64,000 nucleotides of DNA from Chloroflexota bacterium (GTDB taxonomy: Bacteria > Chloroflexota > Dehalococcoidia > Lucifugimonadales > Lucifugimonadaceae): contig JAQBUH010000001.1 in assembly GCA_027624075.1 (NCBI GenBank), positions 149,150 to 213,149 on the forward strand, read 5' to 3'. The position numbers were made by a program, and so were the translations under genes. The first letter of the stretch is position 1. Every line of letters begins with the position of its first letter. Shown here in pieces: positions 1 to 10,803 of this stretch. The notes under the pieces were generated by a model that was not told the DNA's origin, searched no databases, and worked only from the letters and a program-made list of their open reading frames with translations.

Positions 1-1
1 G

Positions 2-631
2 CTCAGCTTCTGGGACTACAACGACGTTGCGCCCGCCTACTTTGCGGCAGCGGAGATCGCGGCCACAGACCCGAAGGTTGGCGTCATTGTGCTTGAGGTT
101 GCGAGGCCAGACTTCCCCGTCGCTGACCGCTCAAAGTTTGCTGACTCAGACATTCGCGCCGCAGCGAAGGGTCTCTACGTCATAAAGGACTTCGATCCTG
201 GCAAGCCGAGGCACGGATACGTCGTCACCCAGGGATCAAGCTCAACGGTGAACCTGGTGAACACGCTGCCGAAGCTGGCCGAGGCGGGAGTCAACGTTAA
301 GGTCATCGCCTGCATCAGCGAAGAGCTGTTCGCCCGGCAGCCTAAGGCTTACCAGGACTCTGTGCTTCCCCCCGGATCACGCAGCGACATGATGGTTGTG
401 AGCACAGGGACGCAGCGCGTGATGCCGTTGGCCAACGTTGGCCCGATGACAGCGGAGTACTCGATGTTCTCGGACTGGGACAACCAGTGGCTGAGCGGCG
501 GGACCGAGGCGGACGTCATCGCCGAGGCTCACCTCGACGCCAACTCGATCTTCGCCGGGATCTCCCGGTTTGCGAAAGAGCGGGACACCCGCCTGAAGAG
601 GCAAAGAGACCAGCTGGCCGGGCTGAAGTAA
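2..631 (+). CDS. Transketolase-like protein, C-terminal part (5' truncated by window edge)
   Basis: Frame is open from base 2 (LSFWDYNDVAPAYFAAAEIAATDPKVGVIVLEVARPDFPVADRS...) through the 89..631 ORF; transketolase C-terminal-domain-like sequence. Confidence 0.65.
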   Translation, partial: LSFWDYNDVAPAYFAAAEIAATDPKVGVIVLEVARPDFPVADRSKFADSDIRAAAKGLYVIKDFDPGKPRHGYVVTQGSSSTVNLVNTLPKLAEAGVNVKVIACISEELFARQPKAYQDSVLPPGSRSDMMVVSTGTQRVMPLANVGPMTAEYSMFSDWDNQWLSGGTEADVIAEAHLDANSIFAGISRFAKERDTRLKRQRDQLAGLK

Positions 632-745
632 GAGTTTCAAAGCAGGGGTCGGCGGCGAAAACCGCCGGCCCATGGCATTCTTGCGAAGTCCGGGAGCTGT
701 GACCGGTCTGCGTCACGAGCTCACGGGACCTCGGTGAATCGCGGC

Positions 746-2581
<1,836 letters not shown>

Positions 2582-2889
2582 GGCGCCTTCCAACTGGGCC
2601 GTTGCGCGAAACGATCCGGGCAAGAAATCTCCCGGATCGAACTGGCTCTACTCAGGATGTTCTGCGTCGCGCCTTCAAACGGCGGCGACTATTGTTACTC
2701 AATTGAGATTACCACCGTTCCACGTGAAAGAGACTGTGCGTGCACAGAGGTTTGCGAGGCGGCTAGAATCGCCTGCTGAGCGGATTCAAAACCTGTTTGC
2801 CATCCTGAGGCACGTTGCGTCCCATGACCTTCGCCGCCGGCGCCTTCGCACCGGCCATGCGGCGAGACGCAATCTGAGGAGCGAGAAGA

Positions 2890-3240
2890 ATGTACTTTTA
2901 CGATGAGAGCGAAGTGGACAGGCGTGAGCTCTTGCCGGGCGTTCAAGCACGGCTGATCTGGGGCGAAAAGATCATGATGGGGATTATCGACATTGATCCC
3001 GGCGCCATTGTCCCGGCGCACAGCCATCCGCATGAACAGTGCGGCCGCGTGTTGCGGGGCGGCGCCTGGTTCACGGTCGGCGGCCAGAAAAAGCTGCTAC
3101 AGGCTGGCGATCACTACGTCATTCCAGGGAACGTGGAACACCTTGTGGAGGCGACGTCTGACGGCTGTCAGGCGCTGGACATCTGGTCGCCAATCCGTGA
3201 GGAGTACATCACGGGCAACGTGCGGTTTTTCTCTGATTGA
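2890..3240 (+). CDS. Cupin-domain protein
   Basis: Cupin motif PAHSHPHEQCGRVLRGGAWFTVGGQKKLLQAGDHYVIPGNVEHLVEA. Confidence 0.8.
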   Translation: MYFYDESEVDRRELLPGVQARLIWGEKIMMGIIDIDPGAIVPAHSHPHEQCGRVLRGGAWFTVGGQKKLLQAGDHYVIPGNVEHLVEATSDGCQALDIWSPIREEYITGNVRFFSD

Positions 3241-3280
3241 CCGCCTGCCGGCATCGATTAAAGGCATCGCAAAATAAGCA

Positions 3281-3313
3281 GGCCCGGACGCCTTTTTCGG
3301 GCATGTCCGGGCC
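3281..3313. terminator. Hairpin between convergent cupin and sodN genes
   Basis: ggcccggac (3281-3289) pairs perfectly with gtccgggcc (3305-3313); between convergent stop codons. Confidence 0.5.
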
Positions 3314-3372
3314 TTGCATAATTAGCCAACTTGTCGAAGTTGCGAAGCCGTTACGGCTCGCCGGCGCTCTAT

Positions 3373-3801
3373 CTAGCGCTTCGACTCCGCAAAGAGTTTG
3401 CCGATCTCCTCAAGCGCCGCCTTGAACTCCTGAGCCTTCGCCATGTCAACGTGCTGCTTCACGTAACTGCCGAGTTTGCAGGCGTTCCAGACCTTCTGGT
3501 GGAGGTCCGGCCACTTCGCAGCATGCTCCGGCTTGAAATAGTCGGTCCAGATGACCAGAATGTCGTCCTTGGCCTTCGTGGCGTGCTCTTCCTTCACAAG
3601 CACGTAACGGGCGAAGGAGTTGTGCTCTTCCACGCTGGACGGCGTTCCAATGCCCTGGATCAGCTCGGTCATCCGTATTACCGTCTGAGCGGCCTGGATA
3701 GCGTCCCGGGGGTCGTATATTCCGCAGGGGATGTCACAATGGGCGTCTGCCACGCCAATCGGGAGGATCCGGTCAGCGAACCTCTTGATGTTCAGGATCA
3801 T
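3373..3801 (-). CDS. sodN: Nickel-type superoxide dismutase (precursor with short propeptide)
   Basis: Internal ATG at 3801 preceded by aaggag; MILNIKRFADRILPIGVADA-HCDIPCGIYDPRDA matches the Ni-hook H-C-x-x-P-C-G-x-Y of NiSOD; next to a SodX-like protease. Confidence 0.93.
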   Translation of the reverse strand: MILNIKRFADRILPIGVADAHCDIPCGIYDPRDAIQAAQTVIRMTELIQGIGTPSSVEEHNSFARYVLVKEEHATKAKDDILVIWTDYFKPEHAAKWPDLHQKVWNACKLGSYVKQHVDMAKAQEFKAALEEIGKLFAESKR

Positions 3802-3952
3802 TCGGGACTCCTTATTAAAATGAATGTGCTGTCTGTTGCAGGCCGAACGCGCTGCACGTGTCTGAGAGCCGGCTCGTAGACCGGATGAGACCTGATCGGC
3901 CTCGGGTGAGCCCGGTAAATCTATCACGAATGTGCGGCGCAATCAGCCCTCG

Positions 3953-4408
3953 ATGAACATGATCGACAGAGTTCTGAACCTACTGTTCGCACAGATCGTC
4001 CGCATCAGTGGATCGAGCATGGAGCCGGCATTGCCGGACGGCTCATGGGTGCTTGTAAACCGGCGTGCCTTCCGGCGGCCACAGAGGCCCGCCCGGTTTG
4101 ACATTGTCCGGCTGGAGGACCCGGCGCAGCCCGGCCACTGGATTAACAAACGCATCGTCGGCTTGCCAGGAGAAGAGGTGCGCCTTGATGGCGGCCGGCT
4201 GTTCGTTAACGGCCAGGAGACACCCGAGGCGCACATGGCCGGGTTGAGCAAAGAGCAGGCCAGAGACGGCGGCTATCACGAGTGGTGGCCACGCGCCGAT
4301 GAGTACGTCGTTCTCGGAGACAACCGTGGAGCGTCAACGGATAGCAGGAAGTTCGGGACGGCGCGGATCAGCTCGCTAAGAGGCAAAGTCGGCAGACGCC
4401 TGCGCTAG
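3953..4408 (+). CDS. sodX: Nickel-type SOD maturation protease (S26 signal-peptidase family)
   Basis: S26 catalytic Ser (RISGSSMEPAL) and Lys (NKRIVGLPGEEV); VLGDNRGASTDSRKFG; divergent neighbour of sodN. Confidence 0.85.
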   Translation: MNMIDRVLNLLFAQIVRISGSSMEPALPDGSWVLVNRRAFRRPQRPARFDIVRLEDPAQPGHWINKRIVGLPGEEVRLDGGRLFVNGQETPEAHMAGLSKEQARDGGYHEWWPRADEYVVLGDNRGASTDSRKFGTARISSLRGKVGRRLR

Positions 4409-4435
4409 CCCGGCCCGCCAATCCCCTGTCCAGTG

Positions 4436-5194
4436 CTACCCGTCCCGCCGCCTCTTCCTGGGTTTCGTCTCGCTTTCGGTAAACGGTATTGCCCCCGCTT
4501 TCCGCCTGTCCTCCGCTGTTCCGAACACCACGACGTATGCGATTCCAGCCAGTACTGCGCCAGCGACCGGACCCGCCCAGTAGACCCAGTGATCGTCCCA
4601 TATTCCATGTATCAGGGCCGGCCCAAAGCTGCGAGCCGGGTTCATTGATGCGCCCGTGAGCGGGAACGCGATGAAGTGATCGAGCGCGATTACGCCGCCA
4701 ATGGCGAGGGGCGCCAGTACGGCGTTCCCTCTCTTATCGATGGCCGTTGCGAATATCACGAAGACAAGGAAGAACGTGAGTATCACCTCGAGGACGAAGC
4801 CGTTGCCCGTGCCTATACTCGGTGAGACGGTCTGCAGCCCGAGGTTGGCTGACTGGTATGCGATGCCGTCCAGCGCGACCATCGCCAGCGCCGCGCCGCC
4901 AAGTTGGGCGACGATGTACATAACCGATTTGATCAGCCCGATATTGCCGGTGATCAGGGCGGCGATAGTCACAGCCGGATTGAGGTGCGCTCCGGAGATT
5001 CTGCCGACCGCGATCACGCCAACCGAGATTCCGAGGCCGTGGGCCAGAGCGATCAGCAGCAACTGAGGTCCGGCGATTCCGCCAAGCTGTCCGAACGCGC
5101 CGATTGCTCCCACACCGACGAACACGAACATGAACGTGGCGATGAGCTCCGCCGCCATCGCGCGCAGGTTGTCCCGGTCCGAAAGGTCCCTCAT
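4436..5194 (-). CDS. MIP-family aquaporin
   Basis: Two NPA boxes: SGAHLNPAVTIA and GASMNPARSFGPA; hydrophobic multi-TM profile. Confidence 0.93.
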   Translation of the reverse strand: MRDLSDRDNLRAMAAELIATFMFVFVGVGAIGAFGQLGGIAGPQLLLIALAHGLGISVGVIAVGRISGAHLNPAVTIAALITGNIGLIKSVMYIVAQLGGAALAMVALDGIAYQSANLGLQTVSPSIGTGNGFVLEVILTFFLVFVIFATAIDKRGNAVLAPLAIGGVIALDHFIAFPLTGASMNPARSFGPALIHGIWDDHWVYWAGPVAGAVLAGIAYVVVFGTAEDRRKAGAIPFTESETKPRKRRRDG

Positions 5195-5325
5195 CTGTTC
5201 AGCTCCCGTCGCGTATCTTCAACTAGCGTGGTTTTAAGGTTTCGGTGTCTGTCAGGCAGTCAGCCGCAGGTCGTGGCGCAGGCGCGAAAACACCCTGCGC
5301 CGTTCCGGCTCACGAATCGCTAATT

Positions 5326-6315
5326 CTACCGGTTGCGGTCAAGCCAGCGTGCCGCGTCCAGCGCAAAATAGGTGATCAGGAGATCGGCCCCGGCGCGTCT
5401 TATCGCAACCAGCACCTCAAGCGCAGACGTCTCCTCATCGATCCAGCCGTTCGCGGCAGCCGCCTTGATCGCGGCATACTCACCGCTGACGTTGTATGCG
5501 GCGAGTGGCAGGTCGAACCGGTCAGCAGCCCGTCTGATGATGTCGAGGTACGCCAGCGCCGGCTTTACCATGATGAAATCTGCGCCCTCGGCGATATCTG
5601 CCTCGATCTCCGCCATCGCCTCGTCCGACTGCGTCGGCGACATCTGGTAGCTCTTGCGGTCGCCAAACTGCGGCGCTGAGTCTACCGCGGCGCGGAACGG
5701 TCCGTAGAAGCTGGACGCGTATTTGGCGGAATATCCCATCACCTTTGTCGCCGGGAATCCCGCGTCGCGCAGCCCCGCCTTGATCGCCGCGACCTGCCCG
5801 TCCATCATCGCCGATGGCGCAACGATATCTGCGCCTGCCTCGGCGTGTGACACAGCGGCCGCCGCGAGCAGTGGCAGCGTGGCGTCGTTGTCGACCTGCC
5901 CTTCCGGCGTCACCAGTCCGCAGTGACCGTGATCGGTGTACTCGCACAGGCAGACATCTGTAATTACGGTGATAGCGGGATTGGCTTTCTTGATCTCACG
6001 AACGGCACGCTGGACGGCTTCATTCGGGTCACTCGCAGCGCTGCCGCTGGCGTCTTTACGCTCGGGGAGACCGAACAGCAGGACCTTGTCGACCCCCAGC
6101 TCAAGCGCCTCCTGCGCCTTTTCGACCGCTACATCGACAGACATCTGGTACTGGCCGGGCATCGGCGCAACCGGCTGCCTGACTCCCTTGCCGGGCATCA
6201 CGAACATCGGATAGATCATCTGAGAGACGTCGATACTGGTTTCGGCGTTCTTGAGTCTCGCCTCAGCCGTTTCACGCAGTGGCCTTAGACGTGTAAATCT
6301 GAGCTCGCCGCTCAT
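5326..6315 (-). CDS. hemB: Delta-aminolevulinic acid dehydratase (porphobilinogen synthase)
   Basis: RLRPLRETAEAR, YPMFVMPG, TDVCLCEYTDHGHCG, DIVAPSAMMDGQVAAI, SYQMSP, GADFIMVKPALAYLDI. Confidence 0.97.
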   Translation of the reverse strand: MSGELRFTRLRPLRETAEARLKNAETSIDVSQMIYPMFVMPGKGVRQPVAPMPGQYQMSVDVAVEKAQEALELGVDKVLLFGLPERKDASGSAASDPNEAVQRAVREIKKANPAITVITDVCLCEYTDHGHCGLVTPEGQVDNDATLPLLAAAAVSHAEAGADIVAPSAMMDGQVAAIKAGLRDAGFPATKVMGYSAKYASSFYGPFRAAVDSAPQFGDRKSYQMSPTQSDEAMAEIEADIAEGADFIMVKPALAYLDIIRRAADRFDLPLAAYNVSGEYAAIKAAAANGWIDEETSALEVLVAIRRAGADLLITYFALDAARWLDRNR

Positions 6316-7850
6316 AGCCGCGCTCCGGGTAACGTTCCGGCAAGAGCCGCAGTGACTATCGCCTCAACCAGGCCGTCAATCGTCTGTGTCCTGGCCATCA
6401 GATCTACCTCAATCCCGTTGGCTCTTGCCGCTTCAGCGGTGACCGGGCCGATGCACGCCACCGTCGATTGGTTGACCGCCGTAACGTCTCCACCAAGCAG
6501 CTTCACCAGATTCTCAACGGAAGACGAACTGGTGAACGTCGTCACATCGACGCCGCCCATATATGCCGCCCTTGCCTGGTCCCCGGACGTCTCTGCCATG
6601 TGCGTCTCATATGCGACCACAGAGTCGACCGCAACTCCAAGTTCCCGCAGACCGGTCACCAGTGACTCTCTGCCGATAGCAGACCTCGGGAAAAGCACCC
6701 GGTTTGGGAGCGGGTTGAGCGCCCGGAAACTGTCCAGCAACGCGTCCGCGTCGAACATCTCAGGCACCATATCTGCGCTCAGGCCGATCTCTTCCAGCGC
6801 GTGGCTCGTCGCCGGGCCTACCACAGCAATCTTGACCCCGCCAAACGCGCGGCCGTCCAGTCCGGCCGCCCTGACGCTCCGCCACAGACCGTCGACTGCG
6901 TTTGCGGACGTGAAGGTGACCCAGTCATAACGATCAAGCGACTTCGCCGCCGTGTCCAGTTCCGCCGTGTCCGCGACAGGGACTATGTCGATGACGGGGA
7001 CCTGGATTGTCCTCGCCCCATGTGACTCAAGTTGTTCTGCGAGACGGCTCGCCTGGGACCGCGCACGGGTGATGAGCACACTGAGGCCGAACAGGGGCCG
7101 AGTGTCGAACCACGCGAGCCTGTCACGCAGTGACGAGACCTTGCCAACGACCAGTATCACCGGCGCGCCGATTCCCGCCGCCTTACCCTTCTCGACTATG
7201 TCCTCGATCGAGCCCGTGACAGTTCTCTGCATCGGCGTCGTGCCCCACTGGACGAGAGCCGCGGGCGTCTCCGGCGAGATGCCGTTGCCGATCAACGTGC
7301 TCACTATCTGTGGCATACTTTTCCAGCCCATCACAAACGCTAATGTCCCGCCGACGCGCGCAAGCGCACCCCAGTCCAGCGTCGAATCCGGCTTATCCGG
7401 GTCCTCGCTCCCTGTCACCACCGTAAATGACGCGGCCATCCCGCGCTGTGTGATCGGAATGCCCGCGTAGGCGGCGGCGGCGATGGGGGAAGTGATTCCG
7501 GGCACGACCTCCCATGGAAGTCCGGCCTCAGCCAACGCAAGCGCCTCTTCTCCGCCGCGACCGAACACGAAGGGGTCGCCGCCCTTGAGGCGGCAAACAG
7601 ACCTTCCCTCGGAGCTCAGGCGCACAAGCTCAGAGTTGATCTCCTCCTGGCTCATGCGGTGATCGCCCCGCCGTTTTCCCGCATCGATCAACTCTGCGCC
7701 ATCTTTAGCCTCTTTTAGGAGGCTCTCAGAAGCCAGCCGATCGTAGACCACCGCGTCCGCTGTGCGAAGAATATTCAGCCCGCGAACGGTTATCAGGCCG
7801 GGGTCACCGGGTCCAGCTCCCACGAGATACACAGTGCCTGGGTGCGTCAT
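6312..7850 (-). CDS. Uroporphyrinogen-III C-methyltransferase / uroporphyrinogen-III synthase fusion
   Basis: N-terminal SUMT (VYLVGAGPGDPGLITVRGLNILRTADAVVYDRL, RLKGGDPFVFGRGGEE) fused to HemD-like domain (VTFTSANAVDGL, VVGPATSHAL, TFTSSSSVENL). Overlaps hemB and hemC by 4 nt each. Confidence 0.95.
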   Translation of the reverse strand: MTHPGTVYLVGAGPGDPGLITVRGLNILRTADAVVYDRLASESLLKEAKDGAELIDAGKRRGDHRMSQEEINSELVRLSSEGRSVCRLKGGDPFVFGRGGEEALALAEAGLPWEVVPGITSPIAAAAYAGIPITQRGMAASFTVVTGSEDPDKPDSTLDWGALARVGGTLAFVMGWKSMPQIVSTLIGNGISPETPAALVQWGTTPMQRTVTGSIEDIVEKGKAAGIGAPVILVVGKVSSLRDRLAWFDTRPLFGLSVLITRARSQASRLAEQLESHGARTIQVPVIDIVPVADTAELDTAAKSLDRYDWVTFTSANAVDGLWRSVRAAGLDGRAFGGVKIAVVGPATSHALEEIGLSADMVPEMFDADALLDSFRALNPLPNRVLFPRSAIGRESLVTGLRELGVAVDSVVAYETHMAETSGDQARAAYMGGVDVTTFTSSSSVENLVKLLGGDVTAVNQSTVACIGPVTAEAARANGIEVDLMARTQTIDGLVEAIVTAALAGTLPGARL

Positions 7851-8779
7851 CCTGCGCTGCCCGTCTCCGGTGAGAGTAATTCGCCTGCGCCGGCCTTCAG
7901 CAGTTCGTCCGCCAGTTCGAGTGCGAGCTTCACGCTGTCTCCAGCCGCTCCCTCACGCTTGCCACGAATCACGCGGCTTCCGTCAGGCGCTGCGGCAAAG
8001 GCGTGCATCGATATCCCGCCATCGCGGACTTGAGCGTGGGCGGAGACAGGCGCAGAGCATCCGCCTTCGACAGCCGCAAGGAAAGCACGCTCTGCGTCGA
8101 CGGCAACTCGGGTCTCTTCGTGCTGTAGCGGCCGCACCAGTCTCGCAACCTCTTCGTCCTTCGCCCGCACCTCGATTGCAAGCGCGCCCTGGCCGACGGC
8201 GGCCACGAAGTCCCAGCATTTCAGATACTCGGTGATCCTGTGTTTAAGGTCGAGCCTGATCAGTCCGGCAGCCGCCAGGACCACCGCTTCCGGCCCGTCA
8301 GCCGCGTCAAGTTTTGCAAGTCTCGTCGGCACGTTTCCGCGTACCGGCTCGACAATAAGGTCAGGCCTCCGGTCGAGCAGGAGCGCTTTTCGCCGTGCGC
8401 TGCCTGTGCCGACACGCGCGCCTCGTGGCATGTCCATCAGGCCTGAGCCGTCTCGACTCACGACCACATCACGCGGGTCTTCACGGTAGGGAACGGCGGC
8501 TATCTCAAATTCTGGCCCGAGCGTCGAAGGCATGTCTTTCAGACTGTGGACGGCAATGTCGATCTCGCCACGAGTCAGCGCGTTCTCCAGTTCCGAAACG
8601 AAGACGCCGTAGCCTACGTTCGCAATGGGCGTTGACTGGTCGCGGTCACCGCGCGTAGTGATGACCGCGGCTTCAAACCGGGTATCGGGATTAGCCTTCC
8701 TGAGCGACGCGATGACGAGGCCGGCCTGAGCCAGAGCCAGGTCGCTGCCCCTGGTGCCCACTCTGATGATCTTGCTCAT
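7847..8779 (-). CDS. hemC: Hydroxymethylbilane synthase (porphobilinogen deaminase)
   Basis: MSKIIRVGTRGSDLALAQAGLV, AVHSLKDMPS, GTGSARRKALLL, VRGNVPTRLAKL, CSAPVSAHA. Confidence 0.97.
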   Translation of the reverse strand: MSKIIRVGTRGSDLALAQAGLVIASLRKANPDTRFEAAVITTRGDRDQSTPIANVGYGVFVSELENALTRGEIDIAVHSLKDMPSTLGPEFEIAAVPYREDPRDVVVSRDGSGLMDMPRGARVGTGSARRKALLLDRRPDLIVEPVRGNVPTRLAKLDAADGPEAVVLAAAGLIRLDLKHRITEYLKCWDFVAAVGQGALAIEVRAKDEEVARLVRPLQHEETRVAVDAERAFLAAVEGGCSAPVSAHAQVRDGGISMHAFAAAPDGSRVIRGKREGAAGDSVKLALELADELLKAGAGELLSPETGSAG

Positions 8780-8796
8780 TAGTCTCCGTCCGGAGC

Positions 8797-9504
8797 CTAG
8801 TGTGGCGCCGGGGTTTCGATCCGCTGGCAAGAGCCGAACGGCGCGCAGGACTTGCACGCCACGCTTTCCAGCCCGGCGATCAGATCATTCTGCGCCTTTG
8901 CCGCGTCACCGTGCTCCGCCTCATCCAGCCACGCCGGAGTCATGAATGTCTGCCACTTCTCCGGACACATCACAAGTCCGCGTCCACGGACGCTTTTACG
9001 TGTGTCAGCGAGTACGGGACCGACATTGGCCCAGCGCAGGCAGTTGCAGGTGTCTGCCGTCATCTCTTCGCGCAGCCGGCGTGCCAGCGCGGGCGAACTC
9101 CCGGCGGTGCTGACCGCAATGGTGACCCCGTTGCGCTGTATCAGCGCCGGGGCGATGAACGTGCAGAGCGGAGTCACATCCATGACGTTGAGCAGAACGT
9201 TGCGCTCTTTCGCCTCAGCGGAGATCGCCTTGTTGATATCGGAGCTTGAGGTGTCTGCGACTATCGCTATCCAGGCGCCTGCGAGATCGCCCGGCTCATA
9301 CCGGCGCCTGACCCACTCGATATCCCCGCGTGCGGCCATCTCTTTCAGTTGCGGCGAAGTGTCTTCTGCAGGGCTAAAGAGCCGGACGGCCGCGCCGCAA
9401 TCACGCAGGTACTGCACCTTGCGCTGTCCCTCATGCGCGTCGCCGCCAAACACGAGGCCCTGCCGGTCTTTAACGTCCAGAAATATCCCGTAATAGCGTG
9501 GCAA
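8797..9504 (-). CDS. Precorrin-2 dehydrogenase / sirohydrochlorin ferrochelatase-type siroheme synthase
   Basis: CysG N-terminal/Met8-like: YYGIFLDVKDRQGLVFGGDAHEGQRKVQYLRDCGAAVRLFSP...NVLLNVMDVTPLCTFIAPALIQRNGVTIAVSTAGSSPALARRLREEM. Confidence 0.85.
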   Translation of the reverse strand: MPRYYGIFLDVKDRQGLVFGGDAHEGQRKVQYLRDCGAAVRLFSPAEDTSPQLKEMAARGDIEWVRRRYEPGDLAGAWIAIVADTSSSDINKAISAEAKERNVLLNVMDVTPLCTFIAPALIQRNGVTIAVSTAGSSPALARRLREEMTADTCNCLRWANVGPVLADTRKSVRGRGLVMCPEKWQTFMTPAWLDEAEHGDAAKAQNDLIAGLESVACKSCAPFGSCQRIETPAPH

Positions 9505-9551
9505 TCCCGGTTCCTCGTAAATGTGCGCCGGCCCAGTGATCTGGGAGGCTC

Positions 9552-10625
9552 TCAGACCTTAAGCGCCTCAAGTCCGTCGAGGCTGAACTCATCCTCGACG
9601 AAATAGCGGACCCTGGTTTTCTTGTATTCCCGGGTGCTGTAGAGGAGCAGACGGTCGTGGAGACCTGTCTTGGTCTCGATATCCTGGGCTATCTCCTCAC
9701 ACTCGGCCTCGGTGGTGGCGTGGACCATCGTAAAGTGTGAGTAGTCCCAGTCTTCGTAGGTCGGCCGCTGGTAGCAGTGAGTGACTGCCGGCGATTTCGC
9801 CATGATCTCACCGACCTCTTGCGCCCGCTCCTCCGGCACCTTCCAAACGATCATAGCGTTGGCGTTGAACCCGGCTCTGCGGTGATACAGCACAGCGCTG
9901 TAGCGCCGCATCAGCCGCCTGTCGACCATGGCGGCGCCGTAGTCGAACAGCTCGTCAACCGTCATGCCGAGGCGCTCGGCCATAGGATCGAACGGCCTGC
10001 TCTCGAGAGGGAGGTCGTCCTGGAGTTCCTTGATGAATGCGACGTCCAGGTCAGACAGCTCCTGTGCCTGGTTCCAGCCTTCGCCGGGTTTGGTCGAAGC
10101 TCCGTTCGTTGTGGAGCCGGGTCCATCAGGCACAAAGTAAGTCCGTGCGTCCGAGACCTTTTTCTCCATGTCAAAGTTGACGCCGATCTTGAAGAACCTG
10201 ATCGTCGGAAGCAGACGTGTCGCCTCTGCTCCGGTGACGCGCCCGAGGGTTGCCACGTCGTCAGGGATCGATCTGCCGGGTGGCACTGCGAGGGTGAACC
10301 ACAGGTTAAATTGGCCCACGCGTGCGTAGTTGTGGCTGATCCCCGGATGCCTGTTCAGGAACTGCGCCGCCGCATCCAGCTTATCTGCCGGAAAGCGCAT
10401 TGCAACGAGGGTAGAGGTGTAGCCAAGCCGCCGAGTGTCGAATATCGCTCCAACCTGCCGGACGACATTCTTCTTCTTGAGCACACCAACGCGGTCGAAC
10501 ACCTCTTGCTCGCTGAGCCCGGCTTTATCACCAATCGCTTTCCACGGCTCTCGGACCAGCGGGAAATCCGATTGGAGGATGTTCAGAATCTTCCTGTCAA
10601 TGGAATCGAACTCAGACTGAGGCAT
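9552..10625 (-). CDS. Fused AhbA-AhbB-like siroheme decarboxylase (two Lrp/AsnC-type modules)
   Basis: Two tandem AsnC/NirDL-type units (DSIDRKILNILQSDFPLVREPWKAIGDKAGLSEQEVFDRVGVLKKKNVVRQVGAIFDTRRLGYTSTLVAMR ... DVAFIKELQDDLPLESRPFDPMAERLGMTVDELFDYGAAMVDRRLMRRYSAVLYHRRAGFNANAMIVWKV); adjacent to siroheme genes. Confidence 0.85.
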   Translation of the reverse strand: MPQSEFDSIDRKILNILQSDFPLVREPWKAIGDKAGLSEQEVFDRVGVLKKKNVVRQVGAIFDTRRLGYTSTLVAMRFPADKLDAAAQFLNRHPGISHNYARVGQFNLWFTLAVPPGRSIPDDVATLGRVTGAEATRLLPTIRFFKIGVNFDMEKKVSDARTYFVPDGPGSTTNGASTKPGEGWNQAQELSDLDVAFIKELQDDLPLESRPFDPMAERLGMTVDELFDYGAAMVDRRLMRRYSAVLYHRRAGFNANAMIVWKVPEERAQEVGEIMAKSPAVTHCYQRPTYEDWDYSHFTMVHATTEAECEEIAQDIETKTGLHDRLLLYSTREYKKTRVRYFVEDEFSLDGLEALKV

Positions 10626-10803
10626 GAGCGTAGCCGGGTATTCTCCGCCTCCGGGCCTGCCGGAGGGCACGTGGATGATGGGGCTCAACCAGCGAATTGT
10701 ATACGGAGAGAGGTTGATCGGACCGGCTGATCAGCCCGCATATCGGTGTTTTGCCGGTGAACGCCACCATTGCCCGCGAATATGCCGCTGCCATGCGTTG
10801 CAG

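Noticed and set aside
9777-10730. 317-aa plus-strand ORF
   Set aside because: Complementary to the AhbAB-like gene, which has clear family motifs; this frame has none.
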